Positions 1 to 6,875 of a DNA stretch of 13,785 nucleotides are shown here, piece after piece. The DNA comes from Firmicutes bacterium UBA1393 (GTDB taxonomy: Bacteria; Bacillota; DTU025): positions 15,353 through 29,137 of the forward strand of contig DBQN01000092.1 of NCBI GenBank assembly GCA_002305255.1, read 5' to 3'. Positions within the stretch are counted from its first letter, which is position 1, and every line of letters starts with the position of its first letter. The translations under genes and the position numbers were made by a program. Below the pieces are notes generated by a model. It ran no database searches. It worked only from the letters and a program-made list of their open reading frames with translations, and had not been told where the DNA came from.

Positions 1-70
1 GGGGGGGAGCCGGTGCACGTTGTGCCCATGTTGTGGGCGCTTAGGGCCATGCGCAGGCTACCGGAGTAGG

Positions 71-880
71 ATGAGTCGCACACACGCAATAGGTATCGGG
101 CAGGAGTTGAACTCATTGGATGTATCATATGGCCCACCTTTCGAGCGGTGCGGGGGGCTTGTAAGAGCCTCCTTCATCGAGCGGCCTAACAGGTTCCTTG
201 CCGTGGCTCGGCTTGAGGAGGAGTGGGGCGAACTCCCTCGGGGGACTGTCGTGAGGGCACACGTAGCTGACCCGGGGCGCCTGCGCGAGCTGCTCATCCC
301 AGGCGTGGGTGTGTGGCTGACTCCTGCGCCGACCACTTCAACTGAACGCCGCACCCTTCTGGATCTGGTGATCGTAGAGCACTCGGGAATCCTGGTCTCT
401 ATCGATTCGAGGGTGCCGAACAAGCTGATCGGGGCCGCCCTGAGGGCGGGAGCCTTCCCTGAACTCGGCGGAGTTGACGGCCGGCACAACCGGCGCTCAG
501 TTCGACCAGAGTACACCTGGGGTAACAGCAGGTTCGACTTCTGTCTTGCAGTAGAAGGTCAGGCCGATACGTTGATAGAAGTGAAATCGGCCAGTCTTGT
601 GGTGAATAGAACAGCCCTGTTCCCCGATGCGCCCACCGAACGCGGCGCCCGCCACGTGCGCGAGCTCGCCGAGGCGACACGACAGGGGTTAAGGGCGGTG
701 GTGGTGTTTGTCGTCCAGCGCTCAGATGCCGATGCCTTCGCGCCACACGCCGAGATGGACCGGCCGTTTGCCGACGCAGTGCACGAGGCGGTGCGCGCCG
801 GCGTGGCGATGAAGGCGGTAAGGTGCGATGTGCGGGAGGACGGCATCAGTATAGCGGGTGAGATCGAAGTCAGAGTGTGA
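71..880 (+). CDS. sfsA: SfsA family DNA-binding protein / putative nuclease
   Basis: SfsA proteins were first described as sugar-fermentation stimulators and are now usually annotated as DNA/RNA nucleases with a PD-(D/E)xK-like core. From ATG 71 the protein has 269 residues. It shows the family's N-terminal pattern (ERPNRFL near residue 37, then HVADPGRL near 64), the core SRFDF followed by IEVKS (D156, E170, K172 as likely metal and catalytic residues), and the strongly conserved FPDAPTERGARHVREL at about 184-199. The family is usually about 230-250 residues and starts just before the ERPNRFL region, so the first 30 or so residues are doubtful. ATG 71 has GGAG only 4 bases upstream. TTG 116 has a better placed AGGAG (102-106) and would give 254 residues. 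An ATG at 20 has no ribosome site and adds cysteine-rich sequence unlike the family. The gene lies 14 bases before the ABC ATPase gene and is probably cotranscribed. The family assignment is firm; the start and cellular role are not. Confidence 0.9.
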   Translation: MSRTHAIGIGQELNSLDVSYGPPFERCGGLVRASFIERPNRFLAVARLEEEWGELPRGTVVRAHVADPGRLRELLIPGVGVWLTPAPTTSTERRTLLDLVIVEHSGILVSIDSRVPNKLIGAALRAGAFPELGGVDGRHNRRSVRPEYTWGNSRFDFCLAVEGQADTLIEVKSASLVVNRTALFPDAPTERGARHVRELAEATRQGLRAVVVFVVQRSDADAFAPHAEMDRPFADAVHEAVRAGVAMKAVRCDVREDGISIAGEIEVRV

Positions 881-894
881 AGGTGGGGTAGGGC

Positions 895-1965
895 GTGGCA
901 GAGGCGGTTCTGGAGGTCGATTCCCTAACGAAGACGTTTCAGGGCGCGCGAAATGCGTCGGTCAGGGCCGTTGACAACGTTAGCTTCAGTGTGAAGCAGG
1001 GAGAAGTCGTCGGGCTCCTGGGGCCCAACGGCGCGGGCAAGACCACCACTATCAAGTGTATCCTCGGCCTGGTGAGGCAGGATTCCGGCTCAGTCCGCGT
1101 GTTCGGAGGCGACCTCAGGCACACCTATCCGGGCGCTCTTCGGCACATGAGTGCGGTGCTTGAGGGCAGTCGCAACCTCTACTGGCGGTTGACTGTTGAG
1201 GAGAACGTGAGATTCTTCGCAGGCCTCAACGGCCTGGGTTTGGCGGAGCGGGGGTCAGAATTCGCTCAGTTGCTGGAGCGATTCGGCCTTGCGGACAAGA
1301 AGAACGTAGAAGTCAGAAGACTCTCGCAAGGCATGAAACAGAAGACCAGCGTAGTGTGTGCGCTGGCGCGCCGCACGCCCATTGTGTTCCTTGATGAGCC
1401 CACCCTTGGCCTTGACGTCGAGACCTCGCTCGAGCTGCGCGACACGCTGCGCTCGTACTCGCGTGAAGAAGGGCGCACAGTGGTGGTTAGCAGCCATGAC
1501 ATGGACGTGGTGCAGCAGGTGTGTAGCAGGGTGATAATCATGTCGAACGGCCGCGTCGTGACGGACGACTCGGTCGCCCACTTGATCGACCTGTTCCGCA
1601 CTCGCACATGCACGGTGAAGCTCGGCGCGCAAGCCGGGGAGGGGCAGCAGCAGTCGCCCCAGCAGCAGCCGCCTCAGGCCGCGACATCGCCCGCGGGGGG
1701 CGGGCCCGTGGAGATTCCGCCTGAGCTCGCAGCTGTGCTCTCGGAGGAGTTTGCGCCGGCCGAGGTATCGGGCTCCACCGTCAAGGTCACGCTGGCAGAC
1801 TCGAGGAGCATCTACCGACTGATGGATCTCCTGAAGGCAGAACAACTGCCCATAGAGGAGATCGACTATGGAGCGCCCGACCTTGAGCAGGTGTTCCTGG
1901 AGATCGTGAGGCGCGCCGCCGCAGGCGCCAACGAGGGCGCGAGTGGGGAGGCGACACGCCCATGA
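895..1965 (+). CDS. ABC-2 type transporter, ATP-binding protein
   Basis: This is the ATPase of an export-type ABC transporter and drives the membrane protein encoded immediately downstream. It has 356 residues from a GTG start with AGGTGGGG just upstream. Seen motifs: Walker A GPNGAGKTT (43-51), signature LSQGMKQ (143-149), Walker B IVFLDEP (163-169) and the switch histidine H201 in SSHD. The Q-loop position, about 40 residues after the Walker A lysine, reads AVLEG, so it has glutamate E90 instead of glutamine. After the nucleotide-binding domain comes a glutamine/proline-rich linker (about 249-270) and a C-terminal domain of about 80 residues, as in several drug, antibiotic and polysaccharide exporter ATPases. 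The stop overlaps the permease start by four bases (ATGA), indicating translational coupling. The substrate cannot be told from the sequence. Confidence 0.93.
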   Translation: MAEAVLEVDSLTKTFQGARNASVRAVDNVSFSVKQGEVVGLLGPNGAGKTTTIKCILGLVRQDSGSVRVFGGDLRHTYPGALRHMSAVLEGSRNLYWRLTVEENVRFFAGLNGLGLAERGSEFAQLLERFGLADKKNVEVRRLSQGMKQKTSVVCALARRTPIVFLDEPTLGLDVETSLELRDTLRSYSREEGRTVVVSSHDMDVVQQVCSRVIIMSNGRVVTDDSVAHLIDLFRTRTCTVKLGAQAGEGQQQSPQQQPPQAATSPAGGGPVEIPPELAAVLSEEFAPAEVSGSTVKVTLADSRSIYRLMDLLKAEQLPIEEIDYGAPDLEQVFLEIVRRAAAGANEGASGEATRP

Positions 1966-2741
1966 AACCGGGAGTCGTGCTCAGGGTCATACTCATGAGA
2001 GACTTGGCCATGATGAAGCGCTACTACCTCAATACGGTGTCGTCGCTGGTGACGATCTACGTGGTCTTCCTCATCACTTTCGTGGGCATGCGAGCGTTCA
2101 CAGGCGTGGCGACTTCACTGGCCGGCAGCGACACGCTCGAGGCAACCATCGTCGGGTTCTTCGTGTGGACGCTAACGATCTTCGCCTACTCCGACTTCTC
2201 CTGGGGCCTGATCAATGAGGCGCAAACCGGCACGCTGGAGCAGCTCTACCTCTGCCCACTGGGCTTCCGTTGGATTGGCGCTTTCACCATCATCTCCAAC
2301 CTGGTGTTCTCACTCATCCCCATCTTTGTGGCGCTCATCGCCATGATGCTCACCGCGGGAAGATGGCTCAGCATTGACGTGATCACGCTCGTGCCGCTGA
2401 TAGTCATCTCGATCCTCGGCGCCGTTGGCGTAGGATTCGTCCTGGGCGGCCTCGCGCTGGTGTTCAAACGAGTCCAGTCGCTGTTCCAGATAGTGCAGTT
2501 CCTGTTCATCGGCACGATGACCATGCCTCAACGGTTGTGGTGGGCCAGGCTCCTCCCTGTCAACGCAGGCTTCGGGCTAATTCGCACTTCCATGATAGAT
2601 GGAGTGCGTCTGTGGGAGCTGCCCCTGGGCGAGGTCGCCATCGCTTTGCTGGTCGGACTGGCATACCTCGGCATAGGGATAGGAGTATTCTCAGCCTGCG
2701 AGCGGGCTGCCAAGAGCAGAGGCCTGCTCGGGCATTACTAG
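1962..2741 (+). CDS. ABC-2 type transporter, permease protein
   Basis: This is the integral membrane half of the exporter whose ATPase is encoded just upstream. It has 259 residues with six predicted hydrophobic spans (roughly 24-46, 58-78, 106-131, 139-167, 172-190 and 223-245), the usual ABC-2 membrane architecture. Between spans two and three lies NEAQTGTLEQLY (85-96), the typical cytoplasmic segment of NodJ/DrrB-like permeases that contacts the ATPase. The start ATG overlaps the previous stop by four bases. The stop codon ends at 2741, and the convergent minus-strand gene ends at 2742, so no bases are left for an intergenic terminator. The ATPase-permease pair is complete. The cargo (drug, lipid, polysaccharide or other) is unknown, and the sfsA neighbour does not help. 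Confidence 0.9.
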   Translation: MKPGVVLRVILMRDLAMMKRYYLNTVSSLVTIYVVFLITFVGMRAFTGVATSLAGSDTLEATIVGFFVWTLTIFAYSDFSWGLINEAQTGTLEQLYLCPLGFRWIGAFTIISNLVFSLIPIFVALIAMMLTAGRWLSIDVITLVPLIVISILGAVGVGFVLGGLALVFKRVQSLFQIVQFLFIGTMTMPQRLWWARLLPVNAGFGLIRTSMIDGVRLWELPLGEVAIALLVGLAYLGIGIGVFSACERAAKSRGLLGHY

Positions 2742-3272
2742 CTATCTGTCGAAGTAGATGCTCTTTCCTGTGGCCGACAGCGGCACGCCGAGAGCGATAT
2801 CGGCATCAAACATGCCCAGCTTGCGGGCGATCACCCCGATGCGGTACATGATCCTGTTGTCGATGTTATGTATGGAGGCGGTCTTTACGGCGGATCCTGT
2901 GGCTATGCCAAGGTCGATCAGGCGCCAGGCGCAGTAAGGCCCTGAGAACTCTGGCCCTTCGACGGGCGACGGCAGGTCGGCGCACTTGCTGAAGCCGCAC
3001 GCGCCGCAGTTCTGGCCCAGAACTCGCGCATCTTTGAGCCCGATGAGGAGCACCGCGCCGGCTGCCGCGACGCCGCGGGCGTCTCGATCGAAGTTGCCTT
3101 TGCCGGTCTCGACTCCATAGGCGACCATGGCGTCGGCGAGGCGTGCCAGGTCTTCGCCTGCTACTACCTTTGTGACCACGTAGTTCTTCCCGGCCGCCTT
3201 CGGCGCAGTCACCGCCGACAGCTCCATCAGGCCGGCCACCATCTCAAGTAGGTCGTTGCCCTTACAGCTCAT
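2742..3272 (-). CDS. DUF2148 ferredoxin-domain protein
   Basis: The protein has 176 residues and resembles the DUF2148 family, described as uncharacterised proteins with a ferredoxin-like domain. The central part has the cysteine cluster NCGACGFSKC (C89, C92, C97) with a fourth cysteine in GPYCAW (C114), a likely Fe-S cluster ligand set. The C-terminal part, with ASIHNIDNR and LGVPLSATGKSIYFDR, is the conserved end of the family. No signal peptide or membrane span is visible, so it is probably cytoplasmic. The ATG at 3272 is chosen because GGGAGGGG sits about 7 bases upstream and because the open frame beyond it (to 3437) is proline- and arginine-rich, non-family sequence running through the promoter region. 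The biochemical function is unknown. The gene is divergent from ccmF and has a well-formed promoter at 3325-3353. Confidence 0.85.
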   Translation of the reverse strand: MSCKGNDLLEMVAGLMELSAVTAPKAAGKNYVVTKVVAGEDLARLADAMVAYGVETGKGNFDRDARGVAAAGAVLLIGLKDARVLGQNCGACGFSKCADLPSPVEGPEFSGPYCAWRLIDLGIATGSAVKTASIHNIDNRIMYRIGVIARKLGMFDADIALGVPLSATGKSIYFDR

Positions 3273-3293
3273 ACCGATCCCCTCCCAGTGATT

Positions 3294-3321
3294 GTTGCGC
3301 GCGCGTGCGTCCGCGCGCAAC
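3294..3321. repeat. Perfect inverted repeat over the DUF2148 transcription start
   Basis: Ten-base arms GTTGCGCGCG (3294-3303) and CGCGCGCAAC (3312-3321) flank an 8-base spacer. Outer bases ATT and AAT could add pairs across a small bulge. The right arm lies 3 bases past the -10 box of the minus-strand promoter at 3325-3330, so the dyad covers the expected start site and early leader of the DUF2148 gene. That suits a repressor operator or a 5' leader hairpin. The function is inferred; the symmetry is seen directly. Confidence 0.6.
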
Positions 3322-3324
3322 GCA

Positions 3325-3353
3325 ATTGTACGGCAGGCCCGCTGCTCAGTCAA
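3325..3353 (-). promoter_or_regulatory. Sigma-70-like promoter for the DUF2148 gene
   Basis: Read on the minus strand, a -35 box TTGACT (3348-3353) and a -10 box TACAAT (3325-3330) are separated by 17 bases, with five of six matches to consensus in each box. The expected start is near 3318, giving a leader of about 45 bases that contains the inverted repeat at 3294-3321 and the GGGAGGGG ribosome site. Confidence 0.65.
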
Positions 3354-3354
3354 A

Positions 3355-3369
3355 CCAGTAGGCGACTGG
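3355..3369. repeat. Short inverted repeat in the divergent control region
   Basis: CCAGT (3355-3359) and ACTGG (3365-3369) form a dyad with a 5-base centre, directly upstream of the -35 box of the DUF2148 promoter. It is a possible regulator site, but five-base arms occur often by chance. Confidence 0.3.
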
Positions 3370-3383
3370 GGGCGGCCGGTCGA

Positions 3384-3403
3384 CGGCGGGGACACCCCCG
3401 CCG
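3384..3403. repeat. GC-rich inverted repeat between the divergent promoters
   Basis: Eight-base arms CGGCGGGG (3384-3391) and CCCCGCCG (3396-3403) surround the loop ACAC. It lies near the middle of the 70-base gap between the two -35 boxes (3353 and 3424), upstream of both promoters. No T tract follows on either strand, so a terminator is unlikely. A shared operator for both genes is possible but unproven. Confidence 0.5.
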
Positions 3404-3423
3404 CGGGGCGCTCGTCGGCTATG

Positions 3424-3453
3424 TTTACACTGCACACTGCACTTCGATATACT
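3424..3453 (+). promoter_or_regulatory. Sigma-70-like promoter for ccmF
   Basis: A -35 box TTTACA (3424-3429) and a -10 box TATACT (3448-3453) are spaced by 18 bases, each with five of six matches to consensus. The expected start near 3460 leaves a leader of about 28 bases, enough for the ribosome site at 3473-3478. The spacer begins with a tandem heptamer CACTGCA (3428-3434 and 3435-3441). Confidence 0.65.
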
Positions 3454-3472
3454 TAGCTTCAGGTGTTTCGAG

Positions 3473-3478
3473 AGGAGG
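3473..3478 (+). promoter_or_regulatory. Ribosome binding site fixing the ccmF TTG start
   Basis: A consensus AGGAGG lies 9 bases before TTG 3488. It decides the choice of this rare start codon, because the next ATG in frame (encoding residue 15) falls well inside the first membrane segment of the protein. Confidence 0.75.
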
Positions 3479-3487
3479 ACTCATCTC

Positions 3488-5809
3488 TTGTCAGGTCACA
3501 GTGTCTGGCACTTTACTCTCGTAGGCGCAATGGCAGCGTCGGTGATTGCCGCGCTGATGTACTGGGTTACTGACGCTCAATCCGGGGCGGCGGAGCGCGC
3601 TCGCAGGGCACGCAAAGCCCGCCTTGTGTTTGTTGGCGGTCTCGTGTTGCTGGCCGTCGCCACCCTCGCGTTGCTGGCAGCATTCCTCAACCACGATTTC
3701 AGTCTCTCATATGTATACGGCTACTCATCTCGCAGTCTCTCCACTGGATACCTGGTATCAGGGGTGTGGGCGGGGCAGGAGGGCACTTACCTCCTCTGGG
3801 CGCTGATGTCGGCCGTCATCGGCGTGGCGCTGGCGGCTATCGCCGGGCGCGGTCGCTCGAGCCTCGATGAGGCTCCGGTGATGAAGTTCTACGTGCTGGC
3901 GCATACGCTTCTCCTCGTGCTGCTGCTGGTGGCGTCACCCTTCAAGAAGCTGGCGATGGTGCCGGCCGACGGCGCCGGTCTTAACCCGCTTCTGCAAGAT
4001 CCGTGGATGGTCATACACCCTCCCATCGTGTTCATAGGCTACGCCCTGTATGCGGTGCCCTTCGCCCTTGCCATGGCGGCGCTGGTGCGCCAGGAGTACC
4101 AGGCATGGGTTGTACAGGCACTGCCGTGGACGGTGGCGGCGTGGCTGTTCTTGGGTGCAGGCATTCTGATAGGCGCGAAGTGGGCCTACGCCACGCTGGG
4201 TTGGGGCGGATACTGGGGCTGGGACCCGGTGGAGAACGCCTCACTGGTGCCGTGGTTGACCGGGGGCGCGCTGATGCACACGCTGATTATGCAGCGCGAG
4301 CGGGGCAAGATGGTGCGGACGAACGTGGTGCTGGCAACGGTATCGTTCCTGCTGGTGCTGTATGCGACCTTCCTCACCAGAAGCGGCGTACTCACCGACT
4401 TCTCCGTGCACTCCTTCAACGATCTGGGGATGTCGGGCATCCTGGTGCTGGTCATGGCAGTGGTGGCGCTCATCGCGCTGTCACTGATCGCCGCGCGCTG
4501 GAGCGCCATGACGAAGAGCCGCAACTACAAAGAGTCGTATGAGAGAGTGGTCTCACGTGACTTCACATTCATGCTCACTGCAACGCTGTTTGCGGCTTCA
4601 GCGGCAGTGACGATCCTGGGCACGTCTGCTCCGATTCTCACAGGCCTGACGGGGAATCCGTCGTCGGTGGGCACGTCCTTCTACAATATCACCAACGCCC
4701 CCATCGGGTTCGCGCTCGCACTGGTGATGGCTGTGTGCCCCCATCTGGCGTGGACGGGCGCGTCGGTGGCTCGCCTGGCGAGGTCGATCGCTGCACCGGC
4801 CGCGTTCGGACTAGTGGCCACTGTCGCCGCCGCAATGGCTGGCGCCCGCGGTATCTGGTTCCAGCTGTTCCTGTTTGCGTCCTTCTCGGCGCTGGCCGGA
4901 AACGTGCTCGTCGCGGTAAAGCGGTTCCGCGGCGGCATTCGCAAGATGGGCGGCTGGGTGGCCCACGTAGGCGTGGCGTTCATCCTGCTTGGCATCATCG
5001 CGACATCGGCCTACTCCACCACCAGGCAGGTGGAGCTTGCCATCGGCCAAGAGCAAGAAGTGCTCGGCTGGAGCATCAAGTACGCTGCGCGCGAGGCAGT
5101 CGAGGGAATCGATGCCACAGCACCGCCCACCGGTTGGAGGCTTGAGTTGTCGAGAGCGGGCAGCTCCAGAGTGCGCACCGCCACACCTTATGTAAGACCC
5201 ACCCGCCAGGGGATGCTGCGCCATCCGGCCATCGTGAGCATGCTGGCGCATGACCTTTATATATCCCCTCTAGACGAGCAGACCGGCGACGGCACCTCCG
5301 GGGCCGCACATACCCACCAGCACGTGCTCGCCAAAGGTCAGTCCGTCGAGGAGGGCAACCTCAGGGTCGAGTTTGTTGCGTTCGACATGAGCCAGCACAT
5401 GGGTGAGGGCATCATGGTTGTGGGCGCCACGCTCAAGCTCACCGACGTGGCAAGCGGCGCAGAGCTTGGCGTGGTCACGCCGCTACTGGGCTTCACTTCA
5501 TCAGGAAAGGTTCAGGAAGACGCTTACTTCGACGCATCCGGCGTGCGGATGGGGTTCAGCCTGACAGCTATAGACGCAGGCGCTGGGCTTGCACAGGTGC
5601 TGATCACCACTGACGCCGGCGATACTGGCGGTGCGGGCGGCACAGGCGAGACCGGCGGCGCGGCCGGTTCCGGCAGCGTGCTGCTGGAAGTGAGCAACAA
5701 GCCCTTCGCGAGCCTTCTGTGGATCGGGTCAGTGTTGCTGCTGCTCGGTGCAGCCATCGCAGTCGTGCGGCGGGCCCAGGAGGCCGCTGCCCTCGACAGG
5801 CAGCGCTAG
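3488..5809 (+). CDS. ccmF: CcmF-like cytochrome c haem lyase
   Basis: CcmF proteins act at the outer face of the cytoplasmic membrane, attaching haem to apocytochrome c in System I maturation. The 773-residue product is strongly hydrophobic. It carries the family landmarks: TGYLVSGVWAGQEGTYLLW (87-104), HPPIVFIGYA (177-186), the tryptophan-rich haem-handling motif WGGYWGWDPVENASLVPW (239-256), histidine H264, and FLTRSGVLTDFSVHSF (295-310) with H308. After about residue 520 there is a large soluble region, a Gly/Thr-rich linker (about 713-730) and a last membrane span near 745-763. It is longer than the usual CcmF of about 650 residues, mostly because of this C-terminal part. Translation from TTG 3488 is supported by AGGAGG at 3473. 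No ccmA, B, C, E, G or H gene is in the window, so the gene is isolated here. The related NrfE-type lyases are an alternative name. Confidence 0.88.
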   Translation: MSGHSVWHFTLVGAMAASVIAALMYWVTDAQSGAAERARRARKARLVFVGGLVLLAVATLALLAAFLNHDFSLSYVYGYSSRSLSTGYLVSGVWAGQEGTYLLWALMSAVIGVALAAIAGRGRSSLDEAPVMKFYVLAHTLLLVLLLVASPFKKLAMVPADGAGLNPLLQDPWMVIHPPIVFIGYALYAVPFALAMAALVRQEYQAWVVQALPWTVAAWLFLGAGILIGAKWAYATLGWGGYWGWDPVENASLVPWLTGGALMHTLIMQRERGKMVRTNVVLATVSFLLVLYATFLTRSGVLTDFSVHSFNDLGMSGILVLVMAVVALIALSLIAARWSAMTKSRNYKESYERVVSRDFTFMLTATLFAASAAVTILGTSAPILTGLTGNPSSVGTSFYNITNAPIGFALALVMAVCPHLAWTGASVARLARSIAAPAAFGLVATVAAAMAGARGIWFQLFLFASFSALAGNVLVAVKRFRGGIRKMGGWVAHVGVAFILLGIIATSAYSTTRQVELAIGQEQEVLGWSIKYAAREAVEGIDATAPPTGWRLELSRAGSSRVRTATPYVRPTRQGMLRHPAIVSMLAHDLYISPLDEQTGDGTSGAAHTHQHVLAKGQSVEEGNLRVEFVAFDMSQHMGEGIMVVGATLKLTDVASGAELGVVTPLLGFTSSGKVQEDAYFDASGVRMGFSLTAIDAGAGLAQVLITTDAGDTGGAGGTGETGGAAGSGSVLLEVSNKPFASLLWIGSVLLLLGAAIAVVRRAQEAAALDRQR

Positions 5810-5839
5810 CGGCGAACGAGAATAGATGGCTAGGGAGCC

Positions 5840-5863
5840 AGGCCGGGCAGCGTTGCCCGGCCT
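5840..5863. terminator. Hairpin between convergent ccmF and the oligopeptide operon
   Basis: A perfect 10-base stem AGGCCGGGCA (5840-5849) / TGCCCGGCCT (5854-5863) has a GCGT loop. It starts 31 bases after the ccmF stop and reaches into the stop codon of the last oligopeptide gene, so it could serve both strands. Neither side is followed by a clear T tract, so intrinsic termination is plausible but not textbook. Confidence 0.6.
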
Positions 5864-6875
5864 ACTCCGTTTCCAGCGGATGATGGCACCACACCAGATG
5901 CCCGGGGGCCAGTTCGTGCCGGGGCGGAAACACACCTGCCTCTCGGCACTCCTCCGTCGCCCTCGCGCACCGTGGGTGGAACGGACACCCAGACGGGGGG
6001 CAGGCCGGGCTCGGCACATCTCCCTCAAGCGGTGCGAATCGGCGGGCCCGCTCCCTGGCGCGGCCCCCAGTCTCGGCTCCGGGCACAGCTGCGAGAAGTG
6101 CCAGCGTGTAGGGGTGCGCCGGGTGCAGGAACAGCTCGTCGGAAGAGGCAGTCTCCACAATGTGCCCCAGATACATGATCCCCACCTTGTGGCTCATGTT
6201 GCGCACCAGGGCCAGGTCGTGCGCGATGAACACGTACGCGATGCCCAGCTCGTCCTGGAGGTTCCGCATGAGGTTGAGGATCTGCGCGCGTATGGATACG
6301 TCCAGCGACGACACCGGCTCATCCGCGACGATCAGCTTCGGCCTGAGGGCCAGCGCCCGCGCGATTCCGATACGCTGCCTCTGACCGCCGCTGAACTCGT
6401 GTGGGTGGCGCGCCGCCGCGTCAGGTGGCAGACCGACCGTGGTCAGCAACTCAGCCACCCGCTCATGCCGCTCGCGCTCTGTGCCCACCCTGTGAACCCT
6501 CAGCGGCTCCGACACGATGCGCTCCACGTTAAGCCTGGGGTTGAGCGAGGAGTACGGATCCTGGAACACCATCTGCATGCCCGTGCGTACCGCTGTGAGC
6601 TGTGCATCTGACATGGATGTTATCTCCGCCCCGTCAAAGAACACCTTCCCGTCGGTTGGTTCCTCTAACCTCAGGATGGCGCGCGCAAGCGTAGTCTTGC
6701 CACATCCGCTTTCGCCTGCCAGACCGAAGGTCTTGCCCGGCTCAAGCGCAAACGACACGCCGTCGACGGCGCGCACCGCGCCTACAACCTTCCTGAACAG
6801 CCCCGAAGTGATGGGGAAGTGCACTTTCAGATCCCGCACGTCGAGAAGAGGCTGCCCCATGCTGCTAACAGTCAT
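5862..6875 (-). CDS. Oligopeptide/dipeptide ABC importer, ATPase F
   Basis: This is the second ATPase of the peptide-type importer and pairs with the ATPase encoded upstream at 6865-7863. It has 337 residues. Motifs: Walker A GESGCGKTT (54-62), Q-loop Q105 in FQDPYSSLNP, signature FSGGQRQR (161-168), Walker B LIVADEP (181-187) and H219. The family C-terminal region has HPAHPYT (251-257) and the cysteines C292, C297, C303 and C310. In related DppD-type ATPases this cysteine set is known to bind a [4Fe-4S] cluster, so the same is likely here. ATG 6875 is chosen because AGGAGG lies 8 bases upstream; the longer frame to 6935 has no such signal. The start overlaps the previous gene by 11 bases. 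It resembles OppF/DppF, but the exact substrate class is not decided. Confidence 0.93.
   Translation of the reverse strand: MTVSSMGQPLLDVRDLKVHFPITSGLFRKVVGAVRAVDGVSFALEPGKTFGLAGESGCGKTTLARAILRLEEPTDGKVFFDGAEITSMSDAQLTAVRTGMQMVFQDPYSSLNPRLNVERIVSEPLRVHRVGTERERHERVAELLTTVGLPPDAAARHPHEFSGGQRQRIGIARALALRPKLIVADEPVSSLDVSIRAQILNLMRNLQDELGIAYVFIAHDLALVRNMSHKVGIMYLGHIVETASSDELFLHPAHPYTLALLAAVPGAETGGRARERARRFAPLEGDVPSPACPPSGCPFHPRCARATEECREAGVFPPRHELAPGHLVWCHHPLETE

Noticed and set aside
20..70. Upstream ATG for sfsA encoding a Cys-rich start
   Set aside because: No ribosome site precedes it, and the added residues do not match SfsA proteins; chance open frame more likely.
1645..1672. CAG-rich stretch as a possible repeat expansion or frameshift
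   Set aside because: It encodes a glutamine/proline linker between two domains of the ATPase and the frame continues normally on both sides.
3273..3437. N-terminal extension of the DUF2148 protein
   Set aside because: The extra frame passes through the promoter and dyads, is unlike the family, and a good ribosome site marks the ATG at 3272.
5826..6611. A 261-residue open frame on the plus strand after ccmF
   Set aside because: It begins inside the terminator region and runs opposite ATPase F; composition is that of a shadow frame.
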